A DNA stretch of 64,000 nt from Pedobacter sp. MC2016-14 (GCF_020991475.1 NZ_JAJMPA010000001.1:682001-746000), one strand, 5' to 3'. Counted from the first letter of the stretch, positions 15,301-25,561 are shown. Numbers and translations are program-made. Notes: generated by a model not told the origin, from the letters alone.

Positions 15301-18198
15301 TCAGATCCCACATAGTGTTAAATAAGGAGAATAAGCAAATCCTGCTTCATTTTCCGTACGCACAAAGGGTATGTGCTCATCAAACAATTCAGAAAGTTTA
15401 GCCTTCATAAATACCACAAATTCTTCTTTTACAGTTTCCAGTTTCTCCCCGTTCAACTTCAGCTTCTCCTTCCCCTCCATAAAGAAAGTGCCTTCTTTTC
15501 TCATGTTACGGATGCTGTACAAATTAGGCTCTACCAACTGGTGCCCGTTTGCCTGCTCAAAAACATAAGTATAAAATAAGGTCTGCACAAGCGCCTTGTT
15601 TTGTTTGTTTCCATTGGTATCAAAAACATCTTCCAGGTTAGAATACCTTAAAATATCTGCCCCTGTTTTATAATCTACAATCCTGGTAATACCGTTCTTC
15701 CGGTCCACACGATCAATAATCCCATGTAGGGTAAGGCTTTTTTCCAAACCATTTACTTCAAATTTAAAGTTAACCGCATCCTTTTTTTCCAGGTCAAGAA
15801 TCTCAAATGGTGCTTCAATTTCATCGTAATCAAGAATCAGGTTCGCATATTCAGTTACAATGGCCAATACAACTTTTTGCATTCCGTTATGCTGTAGCTG
15901 AAAATTCTCATTTTCAAACATAACTTCTGCAAAGCCGCGAATAGCCAGTTCATCCAATGTTTTACGGTGAATGCTGATGCGCTCTTTTGTAATCATCGCA
16001 TCTTCAGCCTTTAATTCCCTATAGAATGTTTCCATAACAAAATGCAGGATAGAACCAATTTCATGAGCTTCCATATTCTCAGAAATCTCCTTCGGCTCCT
16101 CAATCCTGGCTACATACTTATAGAAGAATTGCAGCGGACAATTGATGTAAGATGTTAGGGCAGAAGCCGAAAGCCGTAGGGTTCCATCCAGGTATTTATT
16201 CAATACCGCCATTACTTGTTCATCTTTTTGCACCACAACCTGCTGTCTGGATTCCGTAGCCAACCGCTGTTTCTGGTCCAGGTAATTAAACATATACCCG
16301 CTTTCATATTCCAGTTGTTTTAAAAATCGGGTTGGCTCACCGGTATTGCTTTCATCTGCCTGCACGTTGTACACCAGACTCACTTTTTTTGAGCGCTGCA
16401 GCAACCGGTAAAACATATAAGCAGAAATGGCGTCCAGGTTTTCTATAACCGACAAGCCGTATGCACGGCGGATGCTATCCGGAATAAAACTTGGCGCAAT
16501 ACTGGTTTGCGGCAACAAGCCCTCGTTTACACCCAGAATATAAACGTGTTCAAAATCCAGGCTCCTGCTTTCCAGCAAGCCCATTACCTGCACCCCTTGA
16601 AGTGGCTCTCCTGTTAGCGGCACAGCAATCCCCTGTACAGATTTCTGAATAAGAGAGAAGATAAACAACAATTCTTTAAGGCCTGTGAGTTGTGGTAAGT
16701 ACAACATCAGCCCATCGTGCAGTCTATTCAATTCTTTAATTACTGCCACAAAAAGATCTGCTTCTGTTTGCTTCAGTGTTTTAACAGCCAATTGCTGTTC
16801 CAGTATCCACCTGAATATAGACTGTAAGCTTTCTGTAGCAGTTGCACCATCACTAACCCGCGTAAAAAAAAGCTCCAGCAAACCCTTCTGACTTTGCAAA
16901 CGCTTTAAGGGTACTTCAGCCAGTTGCTCTCCCAACAATTTCTGCTGAATTTTTGAACGCATTTGTTCCGATACCCCAGTAAGGGGGTGTGATAAAAAAG
17001 CTTCTACATCCCGATGGTAAACAGTATCCTTGTTTGCCTGGATCAACTGTACCTGTACATTGATCCAAAGATCTGCCAAACCAAAAATGGAGGAGGCGGC
17101 CAGCGGATACCCCATTGTGATGTTCAGATTTACGGGCTTTACCTGATCACCATTTTGATACTGCGTTGGTATGGTTTGTAAAACAGGCAAGAGCAAACTT
17201 TCGTCAGCAAGGATCAAAGCAATTTTACCTGCGTTATTCTGCTCTTCCAGCAGCGGGTAATCTTTCTGCAAGGCTGTAGAGAGCACCTTTGCCTGGGCAA
17301 CCTGACCCTGAACTTTATAAACATCAATGGTTTTAGGGTTTGCTTTAATAAAGCTTTTGCCTGTATCCAGCGCATTTAATAATCCCGTTTGTTGCAAGTT
17401 CTTTCTCAAAAAAAGACCGGCCTCCTGGGTTGTATCTTCTAGGTAATACGTATCCGTATCAAAGTAAAATAAGGTTTTATCTTGCTCCTGCCACCGTTTA
17501 AAAACCACGGCTTCCGACTTACTCAAGGCATTAAAACCCACAAAAATGAGCCTACTAAAAGAGGCGGTAAAATCCGGCCACTCTGCTTTATTTATCGCCA
17601 GTTGCCGGTAGATATTGCCCATCGTTGTAAGCCCTTTGTCCTTCAGCGCTTCATGATAACCGCTGTATAACTTTGGCATCCTGTGCCACATTCTGATGAA
17701 TTGCTCCTGTTGCTTTTTATGCTTTCCTTCAGAGTAAGATTTCCAGAAGCCCGTTAAAAACTCCTGCTGCTCTTCCGTCAGGTAATCGAACTGGTAATCA
17801 ATCTCTGCAAAATCCTCCAGCTGCCTAAATAACTTCTCCGCATCTACCAGGTCACTATCTACCTGTGCAAAATCACTTAATATTATCCGTGCTATAGGGT
17901 AAAACTTAGCGGGCTCTATAGGGGTTTCCCCATCCTGTACCATCAGCTTGTTATATTGCTGAAACAGCACAAAGAATTGGGTAAAGGCATCAGCTACCTT
18001 CGAGCTGGATGAAAGTGCAAAAAACTCCTGAATGGTATAAAAAGCGGGACTCCAAAAGGGCTTTCCAATAACCTCTGCAAGATGATTTTGCAAATAAGCT
18101 ACTGGACGTTTATTGTTAAAAACTATCGCCGCATGCTGCAAATCCCCGCCCAAACGCGCCACCAAATCCGCCGCTACTTCTCTTAAAAATGGCTCCAT
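15301..18198 (-). CDS. PD-(D/E)XK nuclease, AddB-like
   Basis: A 965-aa AddB-like subunit of the RecBCD/AddAB-type double-strand-break resection complex. The N-terminal two thirds are a degenerate helicase region with the AddB-like EHVYILGVNEGLLPQ near the middle. The C-terminal PD-(D/E)XK nuclease has SYINCPLQFFYKYVARIEEP, GSILHFVMETFYREL and the catalytic RIVDYKTGAD. No intact Walker A is seen, as is usual for this subunit. It follows addA with only 3 bp between them, so they form one operon. Confidence 0.88.
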   Translation of the reverse strand: MEPFLREVAADLVARLGGDLQHAAIVFNNKRPVAYLQNHLAEVIGKPFWSPAFYTIQEFFALSSSSKVADAFTQFFVLFQQYNKLMVQDGETPIEPAKFYPIARIILSDFAQVDSDLVDAEKLFRQLEDFAEIDYQFDYLTEEQQEFLTGFWKSYSEGKHKKQQEQFIRMWHRMPKLYSGYHEALKDKGLTTMGNIYRQLAINKAEWPDFTASFSRLIFVGFNALSKSEAVVFKRWQEQDKTLFYFDTDTYYLEDTTQEAGLFLRKNLQQTGLLNALDTGKSFIKANPKTIDVYKVQGQVAQAKVLSTALQKDYPLLEEQNNAGKIALILADESLLLPVLQTIPTQYQNGDQVKPVNLNITMGYPLAASSIFGLADLWINVQVQLIQANKDTVYHRDVEAFLSHPLTGVSEQMRSKIQQKLLGEQLAEVPLKRLQSQKGLLELFFTRVSDGATATESLQSIFRWILEQQLAVKTLKQTEADLFVAVIKELNRLHDGLMLYLPQLTGLKELLFIFSLIQKSVQGIAVPLTGEPLQGVQVMGLLESRSLDFEHVYILGVNEGLLPQTSIAPSFIPDSIRRAYGLSVIENLDAISAYMFYRLLQRSKKVSLVYNVQADESNTGEPTRFLKQLEYESGYMFNYLDQKQRLATESRQQVVVQKDEQVMAVLNKYLDGTLRLSASALTSYINCPLQFFYKYVARIEEPKEISENMEAHEIGSILHFVMETFYRELKAEDAMITKERISIHRKTLDELAIRGFAEVMFENENFQLQHNGMQKVVLAIVTEYANLILDYDEIEAPFEILDLEKKDAVNFKFEVNGLEKSLTLHGIIDRVDRKNGITRIVDYKTGADILRYSNLEDVFDTNGNKQNKALVQTLFYTYVFEQANGHQLVEPNLYSIRNMRKEGTFFMEGKEKLKLNGEKLETVKEEFVVFMKAKLSELFDEHIPFVRTENEAGFAYSPYLTLCGI

Positions 18199-18201
18199 AG
18201 T

Positions 18202-21200
18202 TTATACTAATTTTAATTGGCCTGTACTGGCATAAAACAAATAGGTCTTTACATCGGTATATCCCATCGCCATCAACAGGCTTTTATAATGGCTCACCTG
18301 CGCAATGTGGGCATCACTTTCCTGCTGCGTAAATTTGTAGTCAACTATCGTTATGTGACTGCCTTTAACCAGTACCTTATCCGGTCGGTAGCTTTTCCCA
18401 TCCGCATCAATGATGCTCTTCTCATTCAGGCTCTCCTTACTCAAACTCAGAATTTCCTGCAAACCTGAATGGTTTAAAACGGAACGGGCTTGAGCTTTTA
18501 AAGATGAAAGTTCTACCTCTTTGAACACGCCTTCAAGAAGCATAGATTCCAATACGGTATCTACTTCTTTGACATCAGCCGCTCTGGCCAGCACCTCATG
18601 AAGGATTGTACCGGTACGTCCCGCACTTTCACCAGTAAAGAAATCGATGTCTCTTCTTTTCAGATTGGAATCAAATACCTGGCTCAGCCTGTCCGAAACG
18701 GGATAACTTTCCATCTCTATTTCATTTCTGTATATTTCTTTTTCGGGTAACACGGGCACAGGCTCGTCTTTGATCAAACGTCCGTCTTCATCCAAATCAT
18801 CCCTAAAAACCCTAAACAGCAAATCACCAATATTGGTTACTGTATCCGTTTTCTTGCCCATTGTACTGATATACAAATACTCCTTAGCACGTGTAGTAGC
18901 AACATACACCATATTTAGGGCATCCATGTTGTTGTAAAGCAGCTCCTCAAAATAGGGTTTTGCAACGGTTGATCTGCCAAGTTCTTTACCATATTTCAAA
19001 GGAATACTATTCAAATGATGGTATGGTGTTCCTTCAGCAGGCACCCAAAATATGCCATTTGGTTTACCGTTGATGTCCCAGTTACAAAAGGGAAGCATTA
19101 CCGCTCTAAACGCCAAACCTTTCGACTTATGAATGGTAATGACCTGCACCGCATCTGTATTTTCTGATGAAGGCAATGTCTTTTTCAATCCTTCTTCTTC
19201 CCAATAGGAAAGAAAAGCGGCAATCCCCCGTTCTCCCTGTTGCGCAAAACGCCCGGCAAGGTCCCTTAAGGCAAATAAATAGGGAAGATTCGATGCAAAT
19301 ACCTGTTCATGTAAACCATAAGATTCAATAATTTTTTCCAGCAAGGCCGGAAGTGGCTGCTGCATCCATGCCTGCCAATGCTGGCATAAATCTTCGGGTA
19401 AAAGACCACTTAAATCTGTCAGACCTTTCGCCTTTAATCCAAAATAATGCTCCGGACTTACCGTTCTATGTTGTAGTTTGGCGTACAGGCTTAAACAATT
19501 GGCTTTATAGAGTGCTGTGTTTTCCGCCAGGCCGCCCATGACTTGTAAAGTATTTAAAATCAGTTTTACCGCACTGTTATTACTCAACAGCAGGGCCTCA
19601 CCAGAAATTACATCAACTCCATAATCCATCAAGGTTTCCACTGCAGCAACAGCCTCAGAATTGGAGCGCACCAATACGCAAATATCCCTTGGCTTATATT
19701 GCTTCAGGTTAATCAACTGATCGATCTCTGCAATCATTTTAACCAGCGAAAGACTCATAAAGCCTGTCTTGGTTAACGTTCCGCCCTCGCCATCGTCTTT
19801 AAGCACATTAAAACTTATGGTTCCGCCTTCTAGTGTAAAAGGCGTAATTTTTTGCTCCGATTCCGCATACACATCGGTAACGATGTGATCAAAGCCCTTT
19901 TCTTTCCACCAGTGTTCAACATCTTTTGCTTCCGCTTCTTCAATCAAACCATTGATATTGGTTTGCATCAACGGTGGAAGCCGTTTAAAAAGATCATTAT
20001 TAAACCCAATGATATTTTTAGTACTTCTATAATTTTCAGCAAGGCTGTCTTCGATTACATTATGGATCTTCACATCATTTTTCGCCTGCTGGTGAAGGAT
20101 GTTCCAATCGCCATTACGCCATCTATAGATAGATTGCTTGGTATCTCCAACAATCAAATGATCTATCAATTTGCCACTTGGCGAGGCAATTGCATTGGTC
20201 AGTAAAGATTTAAAGCTATGCCATTGATTAGAGGAAGTGTCCTGAAATTCATCAAACAGGAAATTACGATACCTATTGCCCATCTTTTCCCAAATGAAGG
20301 AAGGGTTATCATTTGCATCGTCTGTAATTCCCTTAAGTAAAGTTTGCGCATCGCTGATCAATAAATTCGGACTATCGTTCCTGTATTCCTTTAGCAAGGA
20401 AGCCATTTCCTGCATCAGCCGCAGATAGTAAAGGTTTTTATTGAATGCCTGTGCCAGAACATAGCCCGCCAAACCCTCCTGGTAAGTAGCCACCAGTTTA
20501 GAGACGATTGGATTGATTTGATAGTATGAGGCATTATCCTGTCCTTTTTGAAACCATTCTTCTGGCTGATCTACCAGTTTTAACAAGGAATTGATCTTTG
20601 AAAAATCACCCTCAACTATCTTTTGAAGTCCCATAAGGGGCGATCTGGATTTCCCCTTTAAGCTTGACACATCAATACCTTCTACCTGAAAAACCTCCAA
20701 TGCTTGCGCTGCAAGTTCCTTTACACCGCTTTCAAAGGTTTCCATCCCAAGCCTGGTGATTTTATTGTATTCTTTAAACAACAGGTCGATATCGGCATGC
20801 TCTCCTAGCAGCTTAACCGCATTTTCAAATGGTTGATACCGTTCTTTAAAAATTTCATCCGTAAGGTTGATCAATTCCCTTCTGTAATTCCAGCTCAGGT
20901 TATTATTAATCCTGTCAAGCGCCAGATCAATAATCCATTGCAATAAAACAGGGTTTTTATCTAAGGCTTTATCTAAGCGGTCTGCCAGTTCCGCTTTTAC
21001 CTTATCATAGTTCATTTCCAAACCATAACCTGCATCCAATCCCAATTCAAATGCAAAGCCGCGGATGACTTTCTGCACAAAACCATCGATGGTACTTACC
21101 GAAAAGCGATTATAGTCATGCAAAATCTTCCGGTAAATTACATCTGCCTTTAACTTCAGCTCCTCTGCAGATAAATCCGGATGCGCCCGCAGCACAATTT

Positions 21201-21429
21201 CCCGGTAATCGCCGATCTTTTTAGAAGCATCGCCCTCCGCAAAGCCCTTCAGCACCTCCATAATGCGGGTCTTCATTTCTTCCGTAGCCTTATTGGTAAA
21301 AGTTACGGCCAATATCTCCCGATACTTGTTCTCGCTGCTGAGTACCAGTGTAAGGTAATGTGCTGTTAAACTGAATGTTTTACCAGATCCTGCGGATGCT
21401 TGTAGTATTTTTAGCGGTTGTTGAGGCAT
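18202..21429 (-). CDS. UvrD/Rep-type helicase-nuclease, AddA-like
   Basis: A 1075-aa AddA/RecB-type ATP-dependent helicase with a nuclease domain, for processing DNA ends in homologous recombination. Walker A is QASAGSGKTFSL at residues 10-21. Walker B is LFDEFQDTSSNQW, followed by motif IV AENYRSTKNIIGFNN, motif V ITIHKSKGLAFRAVMLPF and motif VI YVATTRAKEYLYIS. The C-terminal PD-(D/E)XK domain has GTILHEVLARA and the catalytic ITIVDYKF. It is the first gene of the addAB pair. Confidence 0.9.
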   Translation of the reverse strand: MPQQPLKILQASAGSGKTFSLTAHYLTLVLSSENKYREILAVTFTNKATEEMKTRIMEVLKGFAEGDASKKIGDYREIVLRAHPDLSAEELKLKADVIYRKILHDYNRFSVSTIDGFVQKVIRGFAFELGLDAGYGLEMNYDKVKAELADRLDKALDKNPVLLQWIIDLALDRINNNLSWNYRRELINLTDEIFKERYQPFENAVKLLGEHADIDLLFKEYNKITRLGMETFESGVKELAAQALEVFQVEGIDVSSLKGKSRSPLMGLQKIVEGDFSKINSLLKLVDQPEEWFQKGQDNASYYQINPIVSKLVATYQEGLAGYVLAQAFNKNLYYLRLMQEMASLLKEYRNDSPNLLISDAQTLLKGITDDANDNPSFIWEKMGNRYRNFLFDEFQDTSSNQWHSFKSLLTNAIASPSGKLIDHLIVGDTKQSIYRWRNGDWNILHQQAKNDVKIHNVIEDSLAENYRSTKNIIGFNNDLFKRLPPLMQTNINGLIEEAEAKDVEHWWKEKGFDHIVTDVYAESEQKITPFTLEGGTISFNVLKDDGEGGTLTKTGFMSLSLVKMIAEIDQLINLKQYKPRDICVLVRSNSEAVAAVETLMDYGVDVISGEALLLSNNSAVKLILNTLQVMGGLAENTALYKANCLSLYAKLQHRTVSPEHYFGLKAKGLTDLSGLLPEDLCQHWQAWMQQPLPALLEKIIESYGLHEQVFASNLPYLFALRDLAGRFAQQGERGIAAFLSYWEEEGLKKTLPSSENTDAVQVITIHKSKGLAFRAVMLPFCNWDINGKPNGIFWVPAEGTPYHHLNSIPLKYGKELGRSTVAKPYFEELLYNNMDALNMVYVATTRAKEYLYISTMGKKTDTVTNIGDLLFRVFRDDLDEDGRLIKDEPVPVLPEKEIYRNEIEMESYPVSDRLSQVFDSNLKRRDIDFFTGESAGRTGTILHEVLARAADVKEVDTVLESMLLEGVFKEVELSSLKAQARSVLNHSGLQEILSLSKESLNEKSIIDADGKSYRPDKVLVKGSHITIVDYKFTQQESDAHIAQVSHYKSLLMAMGYTDVKTYLFYASTGQLKLV

Positions 21430-21445
21430 AAAATTAATATTTTAC

Positions 21446-21847
21446 TTATCCCGCAATCAGCTCTAAGTAGTCTTTATATTGAATAAATTTTTCATCAGCT
21501 GACACCATAGTCATTTTTTCAAATTTAGCAGTTGATATAATAATTCTATCGAATGGATCGCGGTGATCTGGAAACAGTGGCACATGTTTATAGTTGTTTA
21601 TATGCTCCTGTGAAAGTGGAAGAAAGGAGAAACCATCTTCAAGTGCTACAGAAATAACGTCATGAATACTTGCCTGAAGATCAGGAAGCTTGCCTATGGT
21701 TTGTTTAATTGCAATTTCATATAGACTAATATCACTTACGTAGACATCATTTTTAGTATCCGTAAGCAATTTTACGATCTCTGATTTAAGCTGAGGATGA
21801 TTTAATTGAAACCAAATAAGTATCTGAGTATCTATCAAAAGCTTCAT
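21446..21847 (-). CDS. PIN-domain toxin (VapC family)
   Basis: A probable RNase toxin of 133 aa. The PIN active-site acids are visible: Asp in MKLLIDTQILIW near residue 6, Glu in SLYEIAIK near 44, and the cluster DHRDPFDRIIISTA near 95-108, followed by MVSADEKFIQY. It lies directly downstream of a small antitoxin-like gene, start next to stop, as in type II toxin-antitoxin pairs. The pair sits between addA and a thioredoxin-like gene, both core-type, so it may be a small insertion. Confidence 0.88.
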   Translation of the reverse strand: MKLLIDTQILIWFQLNHPQLKSEIVKLLTDTKNDVYVSDISLYEIAIKQTIGKLPDLQASIHDVISVALEDGFSFLPLSQEHINNYKHVPLFPDHRDPFDRIIISTAKFEKMTMVSADEKFIQYKDYLELIAG

Positions 21848-22081
21848 TTACATATAATCTTTCAAATCGTCAATGGGATCATTAAAATCATCTGGGATAT
21901 CTAATGTTTTTCCTTTTAATTTGTTAAGGCGAAGTAAACCTCCTGGCTGTCTTACAGACCTTAAAGCTGTCTTAGTTTCTGTTAAAAACATCACTAATAC
22001 TTCAGATTTATTCACATCAGGAGCCGGTTCTAATAACCTGAGCGTCCCATTTTCATAAATACCTTTAACTGCTGAATACAT
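21848..22081 (-). CDS. Antitoxin of the PIN pair (DUF104/AF2212-like)
   Basis: A small protein of 77 aa from MYSAVKGIYENGTLRLLEPA, which matches the start of AF2212/DUF104-type antitoxins (beta-strand, ENG turn, LLEP). A longer in-frame ORF begins at 22174, but its first 31 residues are Cys/Lys-rich and non-family-like, so the start at 22081 was preferred. The acidic C-terminus (DIPDDFNDPIDDLKDYM) could be the segment that blocks the toxin. It is immediately followed by the toxin gene and may repress their shared promoter. Confidence 0.75.
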   Translation of the reverse strand: MYSAVKGIYENGTLRLLEPAPDVNKSEVLVMFLTETKTALRSVRQPGGLLRLNKLKGKTLDIPDDFNDPIDDLKDYM

Positions 22082-22284
22082 AACCTGTTGTTTTAAACAA
22101 ATATAACAATTTTTTTTCAACCAGACTAAAGCCCGTCCTTGTGCTCTCGATTCGTGAAGAAGGTTCTTTTGCAAACAAAGCCATATATCAATAACTTCAG
22201 ACGGGTTAAACTCTAAAATAATATTGAGTACTTATTACGATCCTTAAATTATAAATTCTTAGAATTGTGTATAAATCTATAAAC

Positions 22285-22770
22285 ATGAAGAGATTAGTTT
22301 TAGTTGCATTTGCTTTTATGATGCTATCCACAGCGGCTATAGCACAAGAGGCTGTTCACATTTATAACCCTAAAGCTGATGCACAGGCTGACATCAATGC
22401 TGCAGCAGCCAAAGCAAAAAAGGCCAACAAAAATGTATTCGTACAAGTTGGAGGCAATTGGTGCGTTTGGTGTATCCGGTTTCATAACCTGGTAGAAAAA
22501 ACACCAGAGCTAAAAACATACCTTAACGACAAATTTGAGACCGTACTTGTAAACATGAGTAAAGAAAACAAGAATGCCGTTCTTTTGAATAAGCTGGGCA
22601 ATCCCGGCCGCTTTGGTTATCCCGTATTTTTGATTTTGGATGGCGATGGCAAAGTGCTGCACATCGAAAATTCGGCATATCTGGAAGAAAATGACGGTCA
22701 CAGCGTTAAAAAGATTCAAGGTTTTTTACACAACTGGACTTATGAAGCTGTGCATGAAAAGGTAAAATAA
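22285..22770 (+). CDS. Secreted thioredoxin-family protein
   Basis: A periplasmic thioredoxin-fold protein of 161 aa. The start is at MKRLVLVAFAFMML, beginning a signal peptide cleaved near AIAQ; a GTG 18 bp upstream lacks this form. The active site is WCVWC within GGNWCVWCIRFHNL, and the cis-Pro region is FGYPVFLILDGDG. It resembles the thioredoxin_7/DUF255-like family. It probably reduces or isomerises disulphides outside the cytoplasm. It stands alone and is followed by its own terminator. Confidence 0.88.
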   Translation: MKRLVLVAFAFMMLSTAAIAQEAVHIYNPKADAQADINAAAAKAKKANKNVFVQVGGNWCVWCIRFHNLVEKTPELKTYLNDKFETVLVNMSKENKNAVLLNKLGNPGRFGYPVFLILDGDGKVLHIENSAYLEENDGHSVKKIQGFLHNWTYEAVHEKVK

Positions 22771-22780
22771 ATCTAAATAT

Positions 22781-22818
22781 AAAACGAGCAGTAAGTATAA
22801 ATTCTTCTGCTCGTTTTT
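22781..22818 (+). terminator. Terminator after the thioredoxin-like gene
   Basis: Stem AAAACGAGCAG/CTGCTCGTTTT, 15-nt loop, followed by T-rich sequence. Confidence 0.85.
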
Positions 22819-22945
22819 ATTTTAATTCATGAAGAAACTTTAGCATACCCATCGAAAGAGCTTGCGATCTTTTTGATACAATTTTATCTTTACCCTTCTA
22901 TTCTTTCCCCTTCCGGATTCACTATTATTTGAAGCAATCGGATTG

Positions 22946-23875
22946 CTATCTATCTACGTGAATTTTATTTCGATTAATGTGACTTTGAATGATTGATTCC
23001 AAATTCGATGGTAAGTCGGCAGGAATCGGTTTCATTATAGGTTGCTTCACCCCCATCTCTTTAAGCCATTTTACCCAATATTCGTTAATCACATCTCCTT
23101 CAAACGGATTACCTTTTGCCGGATTAACACCCAATACGATAACTTCTAGATCGCTTAAATTATCATTTGCCTTTACAAATCCATAATCGTTCCTCATCAT
23201 AACTGTCTGGAAGCTGGAAGTATTCAGTTTTAAAGCTTTAAGAAATTCAGGAGTTATGTAAGAACTTCTCGACCCCTCAGTGAACTTTGAGTAGCGGTGA
23301 TATACATAGCCATCGGTTAGAATGAATAGAATATTTCTATGGTTTGACTTAATACAGTAGTCATTTACTTTATTTTTGAAGAACCCCCATATGTCAGATC
23401 CTATATACTCACTATTTTTAATTGCGAGCTTATAAATTTCGTTGGAGGCTAAATTATACTGTTTCGATATTTTCAAAATTGATGCCTTTGTGGTATTATC
23501 TTTTGTAAAGGAAAATTTGAGCTTTTTAGCCAGACTATTTATTTCAGAATTCAATGGTTCCGGTTCAAAGTAGACTTGAATATCATCATTATCTTGCCTG
23601 ACAGGCTTTGATCTCAAATGAGTTTCAAAACCTTTAACGATTGCTTCGATGTATCCTAAGTCTCGTTTGTAGAAATCCATCCCCTGATTTGCGTGTTTTA
23701 CAGGATCTATCCGATCAGAAAGGTCTAGCAGAATACTTATGTTTAGATTATCCTTCCTAGTCGTCGCTGGTTGTTTCGCACTATTTGAGTTGTTACCATC
23801 TTTACTTTTTTTATCACAACTTATTATAAGTAAGGCACTAAATAGTAACAGCAATCTAATTATTCTAGCTTTCAT
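22946..23875 (-). CDS. vWA-like lipoprotein of unknown function
   Basis: A 309-aa lipoprotein: the signal ends in LIISC, a lipobox, at residues 16-20. The mature part begins with a low-complexity linker and then ISILLDLSDRID, which looks like a metal-ion (MIDAS) DxSxx strand of a von Willebrand A fold. NILFILTDGYVYH further on fits a later core strand. No enzyme motif is seen. It is the last gene of a six-gene operon that runs from a promoter near 26384. vWA proteins next to TerB-like proteins are known in Ter-type stress neighbourhoods, which is the main hint to its role. Confidence 0.7.
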   Translation of the reverse strand: MKARIIRLLLLFSALLIISCDKKSKDGNNSNSAKQPATTRKDNLNISILLDLSDRIDPVKHANQGMDFYKRDLGYIEAIVKGFETHLRSKPVRQDNDDIQVYFEPEPLNSEINSLAKKLKFSFTKDNTTKASILKISKQYNLASNEIYKLAIKNSEYIGSDIWGFFKNKVNDYCIKSNHRNILFILTDGYVYHRYSKFTEGSRSSYITPEFLKALKLNTSSFQTVMMRNDYGFVKANDNLSDLEVIVLGVNPAKGNPFEGDVINEYWVKWLKEMGVKQPIMKPIPADLPSNLESIIQSHINRNKIHVDR

Positions 23876-23877
23876 AA

Positions 23878-25146
23878 CTACGATATTTTGGAATAAATGA
23901 CATTTTGGTATGTTGGATTGATGAGATTAAGTCCTTGGAGATGTTCTTGGGCGACACTTTCACATTGTTCCAGTATCTCAGTTTGCCTTTGTTGTGGTAG
24001 CGCAATTTCAGATGCTACCGCCTGAAACCATCCTTCTTTATATTGTGCATGATACAAAAGATATTGCCTGATGTTAAATACAAATCCATCAATGGTAGTT
24101 TGCAATTCGGTAATCTTACCACTAATCTCTACAACTTTTTTCCTAAGCTGCTCAATTTCAATTACCGCCTCGCTTCTAGAGGCTTCGAGTGCTTTTAGTT
24201 CCTCAAGCTTCGTTTTAATATATCCTCTGATCTTGTCAAGATTTTCATGCTCCTTCATTGTAATGTCGAATACAAGACCCCAGATGATATACACAACAAA
24301 ACCTGCAAAAATAATCATCCAAAATTCTGCTTCCCCTAAAGCAATTTTTAGATTGTAAGGTGCTGAATCTGGTGTCTTATTAAAATCATAGATTTTTTTC
24401 TCAATCTGATAAGCCAAAAGCCCATCAAATAAAAATGTTGTAATGAAAAGAGCAATTACCTTGAAAACGTTCTTAAGTCCTTTTCCCTTTTGCAACATAT
24501 GAATAATATACCCCAAGCCCAGGAATACTGAAGGAATTGTAAAGATCAGCACTCCTTCTAACCAGCCAGCATTTAGAGCACGACTAAAAGCCTGGGCATC
24601 GAAAATGGCAGCGGTAAGGCTATCATTGGAGAAGTCCTTGAAGAATGCAGAGTAAGTAGCCGAAATATAGAAGACAAACAAATAAAGCGTGATGGGAATA
24701 AGCAGGAATAAACCTATATAAAACTGTGCTTTCGGACGTTTGGATGTTTCTACCCCATATTTTTCAGGATTGTGTTTTACATCCTCAATTTCGTTAGTCG
24801 CTTTATTGATTTTATCCACTAATGCTTGTCTCTTCTCCTCAAAAATTGATATGGCAGTCTCTGTATTTTTAAGCTCGCTGTGCTTCCTCGTTTTCTCGTC
24901 AATGTAGGGCCGTTTTAATCTTGCTTGTTGAGTTTCCTGATCACGGCATTGTTGCTCAAAGCTTTCGTATACATTTTCCAAGCATGCCTTAAAATTTATT
25001 GGACCTCCCATGGCCTTCAATGCGGCTCCATACCCACTTTGGTAGTAAGTGATTCTTATATTGTGCTCGTCTGTTTCTGCACTTGTTGCCACCTCAGCTT
25101 CAGGAGCCTCTTTTTTTTTAATCACGAATAACTTTTTAATCTCCAT
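23878..25146 (-). CDS. Coiled-coil membrane protein of unknown function
   Basis: A 422-aa protein with a soluble N-terminus, a coiled coil at about residues 75-135, four predicted membrane helices (about 143-168, 195-217, 228-248 and 276-296) and a second coiled coil at about 300-360. No family recognised. It starts 6 bp after the TerB-like gene and ends 2 bp before the lipoprotein gene, so translation is probably coupled. The layout suggests an inner-membrane scaffold whose long helices project into the cytoplasm. Confidence 0.65.
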   Translation of the reverse strand: MEIKKLFVIKKKEAPEAEVATSAETDEHNIRITYYQSGYGAALKAMGGPINFKACLENVYESFEQQCRDQETQQARLKRPYIDEKTRKHSELKNTETAISIFEEKRQALVDKINKATNEIEDVKHNPEKYGVETSKRPKAQFYIGLFLLIPITLYLFVFYISATYSAFFKDFSNDSLTAAIFDAQAFSRALNAGWLEGVLIFTIPSVFLGLGYIIHMLQKGKGLKNVFKVIALFITTFLFDGLLAYQIEKKIYDFNKTPDSAPYNLKIALGEAEFWMIIFAGFVVYIIWGLVFDITMKEHENLDKIRGYIKTKLEELKALEASRSEAVIEIEQLRKKVVEISGKITELQTTIDGFVFNIRQYLLYHAQYKEGWFQAVASEIALPQQRQTEILEQCESVAQEHLQGLNLINPTYQNVIYSKIS

Positions 25147-25151
25147 AACGC

Positions 25152-25550
25152 TTAGTTTATTGATTGTAACACTTCTGGCAGTAATTTTTCTTGCTTGGCG
25201 CAGTCGATGAGGTAGTCACAAATTGCAATTACGTTTTCATCCAAAAATTCAAATGTCTTACAGTATTTCTTAAGAAGGTTGTACTCGTCCTCTGTAACTT
25301 CCTGATCTACCCATATCATGATAGCGAGATCATATAAATATTCTATACGTTTCTCTACGGAAACCGGAATCTCCATTCTCTGGATAGGATTGATAAGCAT
25401 TTCGTTCAAATGTTCGGTCTCTACGCCTCTCTGTTCTGCGAATTTATAGAGCTGCTTCATTTCAAGTTTGTCAAAATTCTCATCCGAGCATGCCATTTGA
25501 TAAAGTCTTAGGAAATGACTCTGCAATTCAGTGCTGATTATACTGTCCAT
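25152..25550 (-). CDS. TerB-like helical protein
   Basis: A 132-aa all-helical cytoplasmic protein with acidic motifs at similar places in its two halves (CSDENFDKLEMKQLYKFA near residues 21-38 and VDQEVTEDEYNLLKKYCK near 80-97), as in the TerB fold. TerB-like domains occur with vWA proteins and membrane partners in tellurite and stress-response gene sets. Here it sits between a YidD-like gene and the coiled-coil membrane gene in the same operon. Biochemical role unknown. Confidence 0.65.
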   Translation of the reverse strand: MDSIISTELQSHFLRLYQMACSDENFDKLEMKQLYKFAEQRGVETEHLNEMLINPIQRMEIPVSVEKRIEYLYDLAIMIWVDQEVTEDEYNLLKKYCKTFEFLDENVIAICDYLIDCAKQEKLLPEVLQSIN

Positions 25551-25561
25551 ATTATATTTTG

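Noticed and set aside
21446..22081. Wider mobile island around the toxin-antitoxin pair
   Set aside because: No integrase, transposase, direct repeats or tRNA attachment site seen at its ends.
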